From: Ptiloglossa arizonensis
Lineage: Eukaryota; Arthropoda; Insecta; Hymenoptera; Colletidae
Length of the DNA: 64,000 nucleotides
Assembly: GCF_051014685.1 (NCBI RefSeq)
Contig: NC_135060.1
Location: 8,122,001 to 8,186,000, forward strand
Direction: 5' to 3'
A program made the position numbers and the translations under genes. The notes beneath the pieces are model-generated. The model saw only the letters and a program-made list of their open reading frames with translations, was not told where the DNA came from and made no database searches. Position 1 is the stretch's first letter, and every line of letters begins with the position of its first letter. Below, piece after piece: positions 22,641 through 33,879 of this stretch.

Positions 22641-23769
22641 GGTTGGGTATAATTACGTGGAAAGTATAGAGACTGTAATCCAGTGCTTCTCTACAAATCT
22701 TACCGGTAGAAGGTTTAGGTATCGATGAAATTTCCTTCAGAAATTAGAGAATCGTTTTTAATTGTCTCTTGTTCTGTTTCTTTCGCTTTCCATTGAGAGA
22801 AACGATCGATGCTCGGTTCGAATGGACACTTTTAATCGAATCTCTCGATAAAATAGATCGATTCGTAGTTCGTTTAGGTATTTTCTTTCAAATATTTAGC
22901 TCTCTAAGTTACAATGATTTTGATTCGTTCCTCTTTCGTAGGCTCGGTTCTCCGTTACTTTCTCGCAGGTGGTGTCCGGTGATAGATCGTCGGCTATAAG
23001 TTAACGCGTACTGGACAGGCACGCGTAAACGCGTAATATCGTTGTACAGGTCTCGTAAAATGTGAAAGAAACAAATCTCAGAGGCGTGATTTACAAACAT
23101 CGGTCTTCAGCGAGAGTTATCGGTCGAAGATAACGAAGAACGATGGAACTTCGAAAAGAGGATTCAACGAACCGTTTCTACGAATCGAAAAGGAACAATG
23201 TGTTTCGATGCGAACATATGCTTACCTATGTATATTTGAAACATTTCCCTCGTTTCAGGATACACGAGTAATTACACGGACGAGAAACAAGAAAGAATAT
23301 TTCGTAGAAAATAAACGCGTGGAAACGAAAAGAAACTAGAATTTGGTTCTATACAATAATACACGTATATGTAAAGTAATCGTTCTCTCGTCGAACTACC
23401 GATACGCGATAAGAGTTATCTGGTTCGTGTATGAATTGAAATTAAATTTAAAAAAGTGTACAGTTTGAATTTTGATCAAAGAACCTTCGAGTGTATTAAC
23501 AAATGCGTTCGATGTGAAACGTTTCGACTTTACGACGAACGTTACTCTGTTCTCAAAAATTCAGCTCGTTTTTCGTACCGATTCGAATACCCGATAGAAG
23601 CCACGACCACGTACGATGAAACACCCTGTGTAAATGCGCGATCGGGACGATCGGTGACTCGATGGAGCGCATCTGCCCCTTCGAGCTGGATGCACCAAGT
23701 TGATCGTGTCTGAAAATGCTGCAAACGACGCACGAACGAACGAAAGAAGGAGCGGACGACGCCATGCGC
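22641..23769. other. Non-coding, nothing recognised
   Basis: No array, inverted repeat or convincing frame. Several overlapping short frames exist at 23450-23770 on both strands. Confidence 0.45.
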
Positions 23770-23860
23770 GCCCACCTATATATATGTACGTACGTATGCA
23801 TGTATGTATGCATGTACTATATGTATTTATGTATGTATGATGTGTGTGTGTGTGATTAGA
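23770..23860. repeat. GTATGTATGCATG/TG microsatellite
   Basis: Imperfect TATG and GTGT tracts, ending with a run of seven GT units near 23840-23853. Confidence 0.88.
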
Positions 23861-25829
23861 AATTCGCACATGCGTCGCGGCGGTCGATTCACCGCCACGA
23901 GCGAACCGATTTGCATTCCATGGAGGACGAAGACGGAGATAAAGGAGCGCACACGCGCGTCGCGTTATTAGAAATTCGTGAGAGCCGCGACACAGCCCCG
24001 GGGGTTTCGTACACGTAGATCCGTGATAGAACCGGTGCTCTCGTATTGGTCGAGAGACGGTAGGGGATGCCGACGACCGAGTTACCGGGTCCACGACTAT
24101 CGATCTGACCACCCTCTACACGAGAAATGTCTAGCAATGCGGCCGTATTGTCACTTCGTGTACAACACGTGCTTTCAGGAACGACACCATCGACCCACCG
24201 ATTCTTCACTCGTGATTCTCGATCGATTTTGACAGGTAGAGAGACCTGCTCGTGTACACGGGGACAGTGCGATTTCCAGGATCACAATGAAATGTAATCG
24301 TAGTCCAGGGATCGTTTTAACTCGTTCACGAATCAATAGCGAACTCGTGTATTTGGTATCGTAACTTGAGATTGTTTTTAACTGCGATTCTTTACTGAGA
24401 ATTAAGATTTGTAATTTTTGAACGATCGATAAAGATTGTTTGGAGGGACAGTGTCGGTTTTGTAGATACAATGGATGATCGTTGTTGAGGAGCTCATCCT
24501 CGTAATAGTTGTAAGTTGTTGTTAACGTATTGAACGCGAAACAGGGATCTGGTATTCGTCGATATCGTTACATTGTAAGCTGTACGATTTTACTTCTTTG
24601 TTTTTGATAATAATTCTTGATTTGTAATTTTACTTCTTTTTCTTTAATAAATTCTAATCTTTCACCTTTGGTTCAAATTTCAGCCACGAGATAACTACCA
24701 GAAAGATATTTCTCTTTGGTACTTAGCACGACTATTTTAATTGGCAATGGAATCACACAGATCTTTTATACTCGCAAGTATACAGAGAGTATAGGACAAA
24801 GGTCGCGAGAATATAACTTAAAAACAGTATTGAAAATGATTTCAAAAGCATCATTTCTCTAGAAAACAGTCGACAATCTCTAGATGGAAATTTTCGCAAC
24901 ATCGAGTGTTGAAGTATTTCTAAAGAAATAGAAAAAACTTACTTCGAAACGCTTTTCTCTCCCTTTCTTCTCTCCACTCTGTGCAGTTCTTTCCTCGAAT
25001 TATATTTTAGCGATTTAATCGCGAATCGAACGGTCTTGCCAGTAAGTTTGTTCCGAATTTCCCGAAATAGGAGACCGCTAAAGCGATTGATCGCGTTTCG
25101 AGCAGGGTCGGCCTTAACGTCGAGTTCACCGGCAATACCTGGACGAAAGCCCAATTTCGTAGCCATTATGCCCCGGATGGATCAAATAATTTACTCCTTT
25201 GAAACGCTTATCCCGTGGATCGTTTTCGTTTGGACGCCGCGCGTGTTTCAGAATTTGCCGACGAATCGCGTCAGACGTAAAACATCCAGCGCTAATTTTA
25301 CGATTGAGTTTCGCGCGCGTGGAAGTGTTCCGGTGATTTTGGGTAAACGAGACCGTGGGATTATCGGGATTCTTCCTTTCATCGTTAGCGAGGCGTTAAT
25401 GAAACGCTATTCAATGTTGTCGATACTCCGAGCCACCCAATCGAATGGAAATGTACGAGTAAAACTAACTTTCCTTCGATTTGCACAGGCGGTATAAATG
25501 GTTCATTATGTAAGCGTTTCGAGTTTTTCTTGTTCGTTAGCGCACAATTTCCACGAGCTGCGTTTGAGAAACATATCGATCCTTTCTGTAGAGAAGTTTC
25601 GATATGGACGAGATGAAAGTTTCTCGGAGCAACGTCGACTGGAAAGATCGTTAAACGAGAGAACCATTGGTTACGAAAGCGGTGTAAATCCGGGAAGAAG
25701 AATGTTCGTATGTTTCTAGACTAGCGCGAGATTAGAAAAAAAGTCACCTTGACAACTCTATTAAGAAAGCAGACGTAGAAAAGAAATCTTGTACAATGCA
25801 GAAAAATACATAGCCGTGTCTTTCGAAAC
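23861..25829. other. Non-coding, nothing recognised
   Basis: Frames of 183 (minus, extending left across the microsatellite), 106 and 153 codons occur here, but all have the R/S/T-rich, strand-overlapping character of chance frames. No repeats were seen. Confidence 0.45.
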
Positions 25830-26525
25830 CGTATAACCTCAAACTTCGGTCGTAGCTATGCAACGAGTAAGATCAGAGTACGTGACTAGTTCGTGATGTT
25901 CGTTCCACTGGGCAGTCGTCTGGATAATAACGTTCGTTCGTTCGTTAAAAATGCAACGTTGTACCGTAATTAGGCCTCAGATATCTGAAAAAGATCGCTC
26001 GGAAGTTTCTCCGCTTTTCTACAATAACGAATGAACGCGAGGGCCGCTACTTTAAAAGAAATCAAAGAGAAGCAAAAATCGGAATACAATTACCGATAGC
26101 GCGCGTATATTGTTCTATAATTATTCTCTTCCTTCCTCGTACCTGATAAATAATACATAAAACGTTCCAACGTAGTCGGGACCGTCCCACGTACACGATA
26201 ATATCTCTTCCGAAACTACAGAACCTCGAACTTCGGTCGTAATTATGCAGCGAACAAGACCGGTGCAAGTGACGCATTGGAGACGTGCGTTCCATCGGTC
26301 AGTTGCTCGCACGAGCATTCCTTCGGTAAAAACGTAACTATCGGCCGATACCTATCGAAGATAACGCAAACATTCATTTGCCTTTGTACATTTCAAGCAG
26401 ACACGAAGACCATTTTAAAAGAAGCAAGCAAGAAACACAATCAAAGTACACGGTCACCAATAATGTATACATTGTTCCATAATTAGAGTTCTCGTTCCTA
26501 CTCTTCTCTAATAAACAGTACAGTC
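25830..26525. repeat. Diverged tandem duplication, unit about 380 bp
   Basis: ACCTCAAACTTCGGTCGTAG (about 25841) and ACCTCGAACTTCGGTCGTAA (about 26222) start two copies. Shared later words include TATGCA-CGA, GTTCGTTCCA-TGG-CAGT, AAAAATGCAACGTT/AAAAACGTAACTAT and a TATATTGTTC-ATAATTA segment. Identity is roughly 65-75 percent, so the event is old. Confidence 0.7.
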
Positions 26526-27134
26526 GTGAGCTTTGTTCGTTATTGGACATCGTTGTCGAAATAAAACAATTCCGTTGTCCGGTTCCGATCGAAGGGTTTC
26601 GCGTCAGAAATTGCGCGAAAAAAAGAAGAAAAAAAAAAGGAAAAAAAAAGAAAATTGTTCCGATGCAGTTAGATGGACTAGCCTGTGCACACAATAATGC
26701 CCGAGCACTCTCGTCGAAAGCCGTGCACGCGCCAGAGAGCAGCAACGATCGATCGTGTCGGTGGCTGGTCGAAAATTCAACGCTATCCGGACGAAACTGC
26801 TCGACGAATTGCTCTCGGACAAATAGTAAAAGGATCGAGTCTGGTACGTTGCTACGAGCCGCGGTAGCCAGCCTGTTCCTTTGCGGGGATAGTTTATGCT
26901 CTCGCGAGACGCGTACACCCGGAATGAGGGTATAACGTTACGCCTATGCCTCAATGTCGAGCAGGTATGAATCACGGTCTGGCTGTCTGCGAGCTGCCGC
27001 GGCGATGGTTTAACGGTGCTCCTGTCAAAAGTGAATGCAACAATATTTGCGATCCAACAGAACTGGGTTTCGATTTCACGCGAGCACTGATACGCGTTTC
27101 GCGCGATAGCCGATCTTCTCGCGGACGTTCACCC
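26526..27134. other. Unique sequence with an A/G-rich tract
   Basis: A-rich tract at 26617-26655, then CpG-containing unique DNA. Opposite-strand frames (130 and 123 codons) overlap and read through the A tract as K or F runs. They are not credible genes. Confidence 0.45.
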
Positions 27135-27442
27135 ATTAGCGCGTAAAGTTCACGCGTAGGTGCTGATTTGCTTTTTTTTTCTAACCTTCTCGGCCCTTTT
27201 CCGGGAACGAAAGTCTACGATAATGATACAAATATAGACGAGTAAAGTGTATAGAATTTATTGTAAATAAAGTGTATAGAATTCTCGCGTATGTTTATTT
27301 ATTAGAGCGTAAAGTTCAAGCGTACGTGCTGATTTGTTTTTTTGATCTTCTCGGCCCTTTTTCGTGAACGAAAGTCTACGATAATGATACAAATATAAAC
27401 GAATGAAGTGTATAGAATTCTCGCGTATGTTTATCCATTAGA
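27135..27442. repeat. Tandem duplication, unit 166 bp
   Basis: ATTAGCGCGTAAAGTTCACG at 27135 and ATTAGAGCGTAAAGTTCAAG at 27301 start two copies. Both contain AACGAAAGTCTACGATAATG and GAATTCTCGCGTATGTTTAT. Copy 1 also has a small inner duplication, GTGTATAGAATT. Confidence 0.92.
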
Positions 27443-27647
27443 AAATTCTTTTTTATCGAATACCTCTTTATAGTACACAAGAACGAAGATGGAAATTTTC
27501 GCACGAGAAATTATATTGTATTCCTCGTGTGTAAGTATACACCCAGTCTTTCACTCGAGAATGTACCGAATGTATTTTTAACTTTTTAATGCAACGAGAA
27601 GATCAAGAAAACGTACGAGCATTCGGTTAGTTTGTCTATTGTTACAG

Positions 27648-27809
27648 ATTTAATTGTGAAAGATAATGACTTGGAAAACCCTCGAACGTACAAGGATCGC
27701 TGGGAAATGATACAGTTTCGCTCGAGATGGAAGAATGCTATTTGGAAAAATAATACTCTTCTTTGGGTTCAATTTGCGGAGTTGCAACGCGGTTGGTTTA
27801 ATATCAGAA
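27648..27809 (+). CDS. Candidate coding exon, function unknown
   Basis: The upstream sequence ends in a pyrimidine-rich tract and TTACAG, a good 3' splice site, placing the exon start at 27648. The frame from there has balanced composition rich in D, E, N, K and W, unlike the chance frames of the window. It contains the segments LENPRTYKDRWEMIQF and LLWVQFAELQRGWFNIR. It ends before GTATGC at 27810, a usable donor. The matching next exon would start at 27838, only 28 nt on, which is too short for a normal insect intron. I do not recognise the family. It could be a real exon with another partner, a frameshifted relic, or chance. Confidence 0.28.
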
Positions 27810-27837
27810 GTATGCTTTTTTAAGAATTTTCTGTTAG

Positions 27838-27943
27838 AAATATGGACTGTGGATAGAATATGTGCGCGTAGGATGATTGTTACAAACATTCGAGTGTCCA
27901 CTGTCGATCTGGGTGAAAAATTGAACGTTGCAACGGAGTGCAG
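27838..27943 (+). CDS. Candidate coding exon ending at a consensus donor, function unknown
   Basis: TTTTCTGTTAG precedes position 27838. The frame reads through IWTVDRICARRMIVTNIRVS and DLGEKLNVATEC. It closes at CAG|GTGAGT (27941-27949), a perfect donor whose own TGA would end the frame. Its phase matches the exon proposed at 27648-27809, so joining them leaves the frame intact. An alternative start would be the internal ATG at about 27876. No domain is recognised. Support is the phase match, the donor and the composition; there is no homology. Confidence 0.3.
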
Positions 27944-27949
27944 GTGAGT

Positions 27950-28850
27950 TGTGCAGGGACGATAGCATCAAAGTGCATCCGTTAGCCAGTTTTCAAATAA
28001 AGAGTTCTCCATCCTCCTTGTAACCACCGAAATCGTCTCAAGTGATCCACATAATGAAATATTTAAAAAACGAATACTCAAGAGTATTTTATCATAGCGT
28101 ATATTTAAAAAACAAATAATTTATCCCTGGAGAGTTTGAAAATTCCCAGTCACGTATCGACAAGTCAAGATGCACGCGTTCGTCGAATTTCTCGGTTTCA
28201 CTTACCGCGAGGAGAGTTCAACGAACGATATTCGTTACAAACGTTGAGAACGATTCGTCGAATTTTTCTCTATTCGAATATTCCGACACTTACGACGAGA
28301 AGAATATTCCACCATCGATGCAGAACGAGTAATCTCGAATGAAAGTATAATACATAGCAATTTTCCGCGTTCTCGAATTTCCCTCGCCCGACAACGCTCG
28401 TATTTTTCTTAATCCCGTCTCTACCCGTTCGCCGGGAGCTTTTGCATCTTTTGCAAAGCTGTTTCCGAAACGGTGAACGCTCGACGGACGCGTAAGAATA
28501 TTATTAGAAACATATTCTTCTTTCCTCATCGTCCTCGAAGCTTTCGACATCAGCTTTCTAGCGACTTCCTTGCATCAGTCTCGCTAGAATTTTTAGACCG
28601 TGGTACATTGTGCAAAGTTCCATGTATTCCCTTCGTTTTCATTCATCCTTCGGAAAATACGAGGACGGATAATAACAAATACGTTACAACGCTTGTCTTC
28701 GTTTCGTAAACGAGAATTGCGTGGATACGTCGTACGGTGAACCTTCGTGAGAATTCCTAACGAAAAACCCGGACAATTTATTAAACAACGATGAAACCGA
28801 TATTGTCAGAATTTTGGACATATTTTACGAATCGGAGCTTGAACGCGATA
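27950..28850. other. Non-coding, nothing recognised
   Basis: AT-rich unique sequence with short overlapping frames. No further exon partner for the candidates just upstream could be identified. Confidence 0.45.
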
Positions 28851-29357
28851 TAAATAATCGAATAGCAATAATCTTATTGCCGTGGCGAGAATAAATCTGT
28901 CCATTCGTTTGCAAATCTATGGATTGTCTGGAACATTAAATAACCATCCATTTTTAAATTTCTATATCTTAATCTTAACACTTCCAGAATAGAAGAAACT
29001 TTCCTTTCGATTTGCTTCTCTCTCATTCTTTTCCCCCATTTTGAAAATTCTCGCGTAATAAACTGGTCAAAAGATACAAAATAAAATTCGCTAAAATACG
29101 ACTCTTAATAAATAATCGAATGGCAATAATCTTATTGCCGTGGCGAGAATAAATCTGTCCATTCGTTTGCAAATCTATGGATTGTCTGGAACATTAAATA
29201 ACCATCCATTTTTAAATTTCTATATCTTTTCACTTCCAGAATAGAAGAAACTTTCCTTTTGATTTGCTTCTCTTTCATTCTTTTCCCCCATTTTGAAAAT
29301 TCTCGCGTAATAAACTGGTGAAAAGATGCAAAATAAAATACCCTAAAATACGACTCT
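28851..29357. repeat. Recent tandem duplication, unit 258 bp
   Basis: TAAATAATCGAATAGCAATA at 28851 and TAAATAATCGAATGGCAATA at 29109 start two copies that are more than 95 percent identical through ATACGACTCTT. The main difference is a short deletion in copy 2 (after CTATATCTT). High identity indicates a young event. Confidence 0.96.
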
Positions 29358-29760
29358 TCCAGGTCCGCGTAACGTGATTCAATTCTGCCCAATTGAGTCC
29401 AAAGAATTCGTACGCTCCGATCCTAATATCAGGAAATGAAATCAATTAGGGATCCAGATGTTTGCCAATAAAAGACAATAAGAAGACGATCGGCAATAAT
29501 ATCTCCGTTCTCTCGCGATAATTACTGTTCCTTTATGCACGACGACCGGTTGAATGAATTCAATTGCACGGTAGATGCACCACTCTCTGACTTCCAGCGT
29601 CGTACTCGTCAAAAGCTTGCTCTCAATGGACGTCTTAAGTGGGTTATCCTTTAGGTCTGAACGTAATACAGTGGCACACGTGATCGCCTGGCTCGCACCA
29701 GAGGTGCTGGGAACGATAATGCGGGTTAAAACTCGATTCTGGATTTCGTTACGTTAAAGC
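29358..29760. promoter_or_regulatory. Candidate conserved non-coding block
   Basis: Unique, evenly composed sequence with many recognisable cores: CAATTAGGG and AATTGAG, CCAATAAAA (posterior Hox-like), GACAATAAGA (Sox-like), TTTATGCACGAC and CACACGTGAT (E-box CACGTG). The 60-codon frame at 29575-29757 is not supported. Enhancer identity is inferred from motif density alone. Confidence 0.25.
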
Positions 29761-30700
29761 GTTGATAATAAAAGTACGCGAATTTTATTCAGGGCACTGG
29801 AGAGAATTTAAAATCGTTATTTAGAATATCTCGTGCCAGCCGTGGAAACCTTGTCTCCGATCTTTCGGTCGTGGACAGAAGTGACATTTTTCCGAAGAAT
29901 TACGACCTTTGTGGAAAATTTCGTAAATCGACGATAAAGATTAGAATACGACTGGTTTTTTGCTATCAACGAAATAATAAAATGAATATATATAGTAGAT
30001 TCAATGGAAATTTATGGACTTGTTCAGGGTACATTAAATAACGTCCAAAATACAGAATTTAAGAAAAGATGATTCACGAAAAATTAATCAGTTTTGCGTG
30101 CAATATCTACCGAAATAAATGTGACATTTTTGTTTTTGCTCTTGGAAAGTTACTTCGAGAGTTCTTTAAAGAATTATCTAATTTCGGATCGAAATATATG
30201 GAGCTTCGTTATTTTAGTTCATTTTTCGTGAATAAAAAAAAATGCTTGTTACCTATTTCGAACGAAAATTTATCCAACGAGACTCGGTGTACACAATTAT
30301 CCGCAAACGATTGTCCCTATCTGATGTGCGAAGAAAGAAAGATCGTTCCTGAAAAAAAATGGCGAGTCGAACTGGGTCGGACGTGTTGATCGCTGTTCGT
30401 AGGACTCGCGACTGAAAAAAAATTTCTCCTGAACACGTTCTACTTACACGTTGCAACACATACCATTTAACCCGAGAGACTGATTTTTTCTTTCTCCTTA
30501 GAATAGATACACGTTCTTCGCGAACGAACGTTTCCATTATCGAGGTTGTAAACATACACTGCCTCTCAAAATTATCCGATCGAATCTACGCTGCAACGAC
30601 AAATTCATTTTCAATCGTATCTATAAAATACTAATACGAAAACTTTCGTTTCAAAGCTTCGATCACCCTTTGATCTTTACCAAAACAAAACTTTTAAGTT
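29761..30700. other. AT-rich stretch, no supported gene
   Basis: A 106-codon plus-strand frame (30069-30389) has moderately protein-like composition with many C and K residues, but no splice pair, domain or codon pattern raises it above chance. Nothing else was seen. Confidence 0.4.
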
Positions 30701-30755
30701 TTTTAATTATAGTTTTCTAATTATACAATTTTGGAGTTTCAACTCTAATAACCTT

Positions 30756-30764
30756 GACCTTGAC
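30756..30764 (-). promoter_or_regulatory. Extended nuclear-receptor half-site
   Basis: TGACCTTGA is the reverse complement of TCAAGGTCA. It is followed within 12 bp by a short inverted TTGACACATTGTCAA. Single site only. Confidence 0.2.
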
Positions 30765-30949
30765 ACATTGTCAAGTACACTCGTCCTAGAACACGAGTTT
30801 TTCAGTTAAGAATTTATTAACCAGAAACATTTACAAAGAATTCATTTTCGATAATTATTCAACAAGGATCACTATCTTCGACAACTCTTCCCTAGAATCA
30901 CCGCGCGTATCGCAAACTCTAATCGCTCTTTCCCCAAGTAGTCTACATA

Positions 30950-31275
30950 TATCGACTCATGGATAACAATAACAATAACAACAAATCTCTCTTTTCTCGA
31001 ACCTGCCAACGATCGCGTGACTTTTCAGCAGAAGTGTCCATTATCGAGTCTTCGACGATAATAAAACTCTCGCTTATTTCGCAAACGTGTCGCGAGACAT
31101 TTGAATGCAAGTGTACAATTACTGTTCGATGATAATAACAACAACAAAACTCTCGCTCTTTTCTGAAACCCGTCGCGAACGATCGCGTGTCCCTTGACCG
31201 TCGTTATCGATTCTTCGTTAATAATAATCGAACTCTCTCTCTGTTCTCCCCGAGTACGTAACCAGAGATCGCGCG
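30950..31275. repeat. Strongly diverged tandem repeats, unit about 110 bp
   Basis: AATAACAACAA-TCTC-CTTTTCT-GAA, then CGATCGCGTG and TATCGA-TCTTCG-TAATAATA, recur about three times (near 30966, 31130 and 31215). Alignment needs many gaps, so copy number is uncertain. Confidence 0.5.
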
Positions 31276-31849
31276 CGGTAAACTGAACGGAAGCGTACGT
31301 CCTTGTAAAGGTTCGAGAAATTCAGGTCACGGTACAGGGACATTCTATATTCCTTGGTTTGCAGGTCGGTGCGTCGTCGTTCCGGAAATACGTCCATTAA
31401 TGTTCGTACGGTGGTTGGTGGCGTTGGTCCGATGGCGTAGTAGGCAAGTGGCTCGCGATAGGCCCATTACGCGCTGCTTTGCCCGAGTGCGAGCCACGCC
31501 GCGAAGGTGCGTGCACGTTTAAAGCGACGTAGAGCTGCATCGTGCAGCTGCATCGCGCGAAACGACAGAATGCACCGGTATGTACCGTCACGGAACGTGC
31601 TCGTCCCTTTGTGTATCGAATTATACGCGGCCACGGTAGCGTTGCAAGGTGCATGGAATATCAGTCAGAGCGTATCCCATTATCCGGTGACTTGGTGATA
31701 CAGATTCACCGACGCGAGAGTCTACTGTTACGCGAAACCGTTGCGCACTTTCGGCCCGTAAGAACATCGACGTTTACTCGTCGGGTAACCGACGATCGTC
31801 GATATAGCCGCATCGTCTATTCGATCGATCGACGAGTGACTTTTGTCGC
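31276..31849. other. CpG-rich unique block
   Basis: Contains the small palindrome AGCTGCA-TCG-TGCAGCT (31533-31549) and frames on both strands (149 and 85 codons) without recognised domains. It may be regulatory; nothing decisive is visible. Confidence 0.35.
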
Positions 31850-33240
31850 GATTTATTGGAAAATGTACGAACCGGGGGAAAAAACTTTCGAGGAATTCGT
31901 CTTGCGGGTTTCTCGATGTTCTGAAATTTATTTTACGGGGTTGGGAGCACTGATTTGTACGATGCGAAGAATTAATTGTATTTGGAAGTGATTTTTAGCG
32001 CTAGTTATTATAAAATGGTCGAATTGGTGGAAAAACTTTCGAGGAACTCGTATTTCGGGTATCTCGATGTTCTGAAATTTATTTGATGAGGTTAGGGAGC
32101 ACTGATTTGTACGATGCGAAGAATTAATTGTATTTGGAAGTAATTTTTTATTCCTACTTATTGTAGAATGTTCGAATCGGGGGAAAAACTTTCCATCCAC
32201 CTCACGGGTATCCCGATACTCCGAAATTCATTTCACGAGTTCACGAGCACTGAACTCGAAGAATTATTGTATTTAGAAGTGATTTTTATCGCTACTTATT
32301 GTAAATTGTTCGAAACGATGGAGAACGTTCCGATGAATCGACTTTATTTACGAGTATCGCGATACTCCAAAATTTATTTCACGAGTTTCACAGTACTCAG
32401 AAATTCATTTCACGAGTTTCGCAATACTCCAAAATTGATTTCACGAGTTTAGAGAGCACTAATTTGTACGACGCGAAGAATTAATTGTATTTAGAAGTGA
32501 TTTTTTATCGCTAATTATTGTAAAATGTTCGAAACGATGGAGAACGTTACGATGAATCGACTTTACTTACGAGTATCGCGATACTCCAAAATTCCAAAAT
32601 TGATTTCACGAGTTTCGCAATACTCCAAAATTGATTTCACGAGTTTCGCAATACTCCAAAATTGATTTCACGAGTTTAGGGAGCACTGATTTGTACGTAA
32701 CGAAGAACCAATTATATTTCAAAATGATTGTTACCGTAACTTATTGTAAAATATTCAAAACGATAAAAAATGTTTCGACGAATCCGCCTTACGGATATCG
32801 CAACACTCCAAAATTCATTTCACGAGGTTAGAGAACACTGATATATGCATCACAAAGAACGAATTGTATTTCAAAATGATTGTCGTCGCAACTTATTGTA
32901 AAATGTTTAAAACGATGAATGTTTCGTTCGAATGTGTATTCATGTTTCGATGAATACACTTCACGAGAGTAAAGTGAATACAATACTCCAAAATTGACTC
33001 CACGCGTTTAGGGAACACTGATTTACACATCACAAAGAACGAATTGCATTCGTTCAAAATGCACACATTGCATCGAAAGTAATCGTTATCCCAACTTATT
33101 GTAAAATATTCGAAACGATGGAAAACGTTCCAATTTATCCATCTTATAAGACTATCACAATACTCCAAAATTGACTCCACGAGTTGACTGATTATCATTC
33201 ATCACAAAGAACGAATAGTATTTCAAAATCAATTCGCAAG
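31850..33240. repeat. Diverged tandem array, unit about 150-210 bp, about 8 copies
   Basis: GAGCACTGATTTGTACGATG and decayed forms recur at 31945, 32097, 32245, 32453, 32681, 32832, 33012 and near 33183. Between them are GAAGAATTAATTGTATTT, CTTATTGTAAAATGTTCGAA and ATCGCGATACTCCAAAATT. The last word is itself repeated three times at 32585-32665 with a 35-bp period. Divergence increases rightwards. Confidence 0.9.
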
Positions 33241-33739
33241 ATATTTCTCTGTCCTTTGTCACATACTTTTATTTCGAGAGGTATCTATTTTATAGACGCA
33301 ACGGGAAAATATTTTATTAATGTGTTCTTTAACAGTGACGTGAACTTTGCAGGAGAAATACCGCGTTGAAAAGTTGTAGGTTTTACGTAGAACCGCTGAA
33401 AGCCGTGGATGTCCATTTGTATTTATTCTTGTTGCAACGTATTGGGTGGTGCAGCACCTACCAGATGCGACACATTTTCTCCGTAGCTAGGTGCCGTGGG
33501 TCAAAATATTTCACTTTTTTCAAAGCGAAGTTTTGCACGTAGCGCGGTATACGTCCGCCGCGTGACTTACATACGTATGTCTCTGTTATATATCACGATA
33601 TCTTGTAAGATACGTGTGTATTCCCTTTCCGACTCTCTCGATACATAAGAATAGTGAAATAATTGTACAGCGACGTATAGTGATAATTTTCGTAACCTTC
33701 GTAATTATATTTCTCTTCGGTTCATACGTGTAATCGTTG
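33241..33739. other. Unique sequence, possible regulatory words
   Basis: GGTGGTGCAGCACCTACC (about 33446-33463) is a partial palindrome next to CAGATG, an E-box. AGCTAGGTGCCGTG follows. No gene was seen. Confidence 0.3.
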
Positions 33740-33872
33740 AAATATAATTTACTAATCGCTCGAATATATATTTAACTTAACAGCTGTTCCTTCAATGATC
33801 TGTTCTCTGAATCTTTCAAGGAACAGATGTTAAGTCAAGTATACATACTTGAGCGATTAATAAATTATATTT
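33740..33872. ncRNA. Candidate hairpin RNA (pre-miRNA-like), 133 bp
   Basis: TAATCGCT (33753-33760) pairs with AGCGATTA (33852-33859), CTTAACA (33776-33782) with TGTTAAG (33829-33835), and CTGTTCCTT (33784-33792) with AAGGAACAG (33818-33826). All are symmetric about 33805-33806 with a loop of about 10-15 nt. The stem is about 60 bp, with scattered mismatches at about 15 percent of positions. I do not recognise the arm sequences as a known insect microRNA. The orientation of any transcript is unknown, and a fold-back transposon remnant is the alternative. Confidence 0.4.
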
Positions 33873-33879
33873 TATTGAA

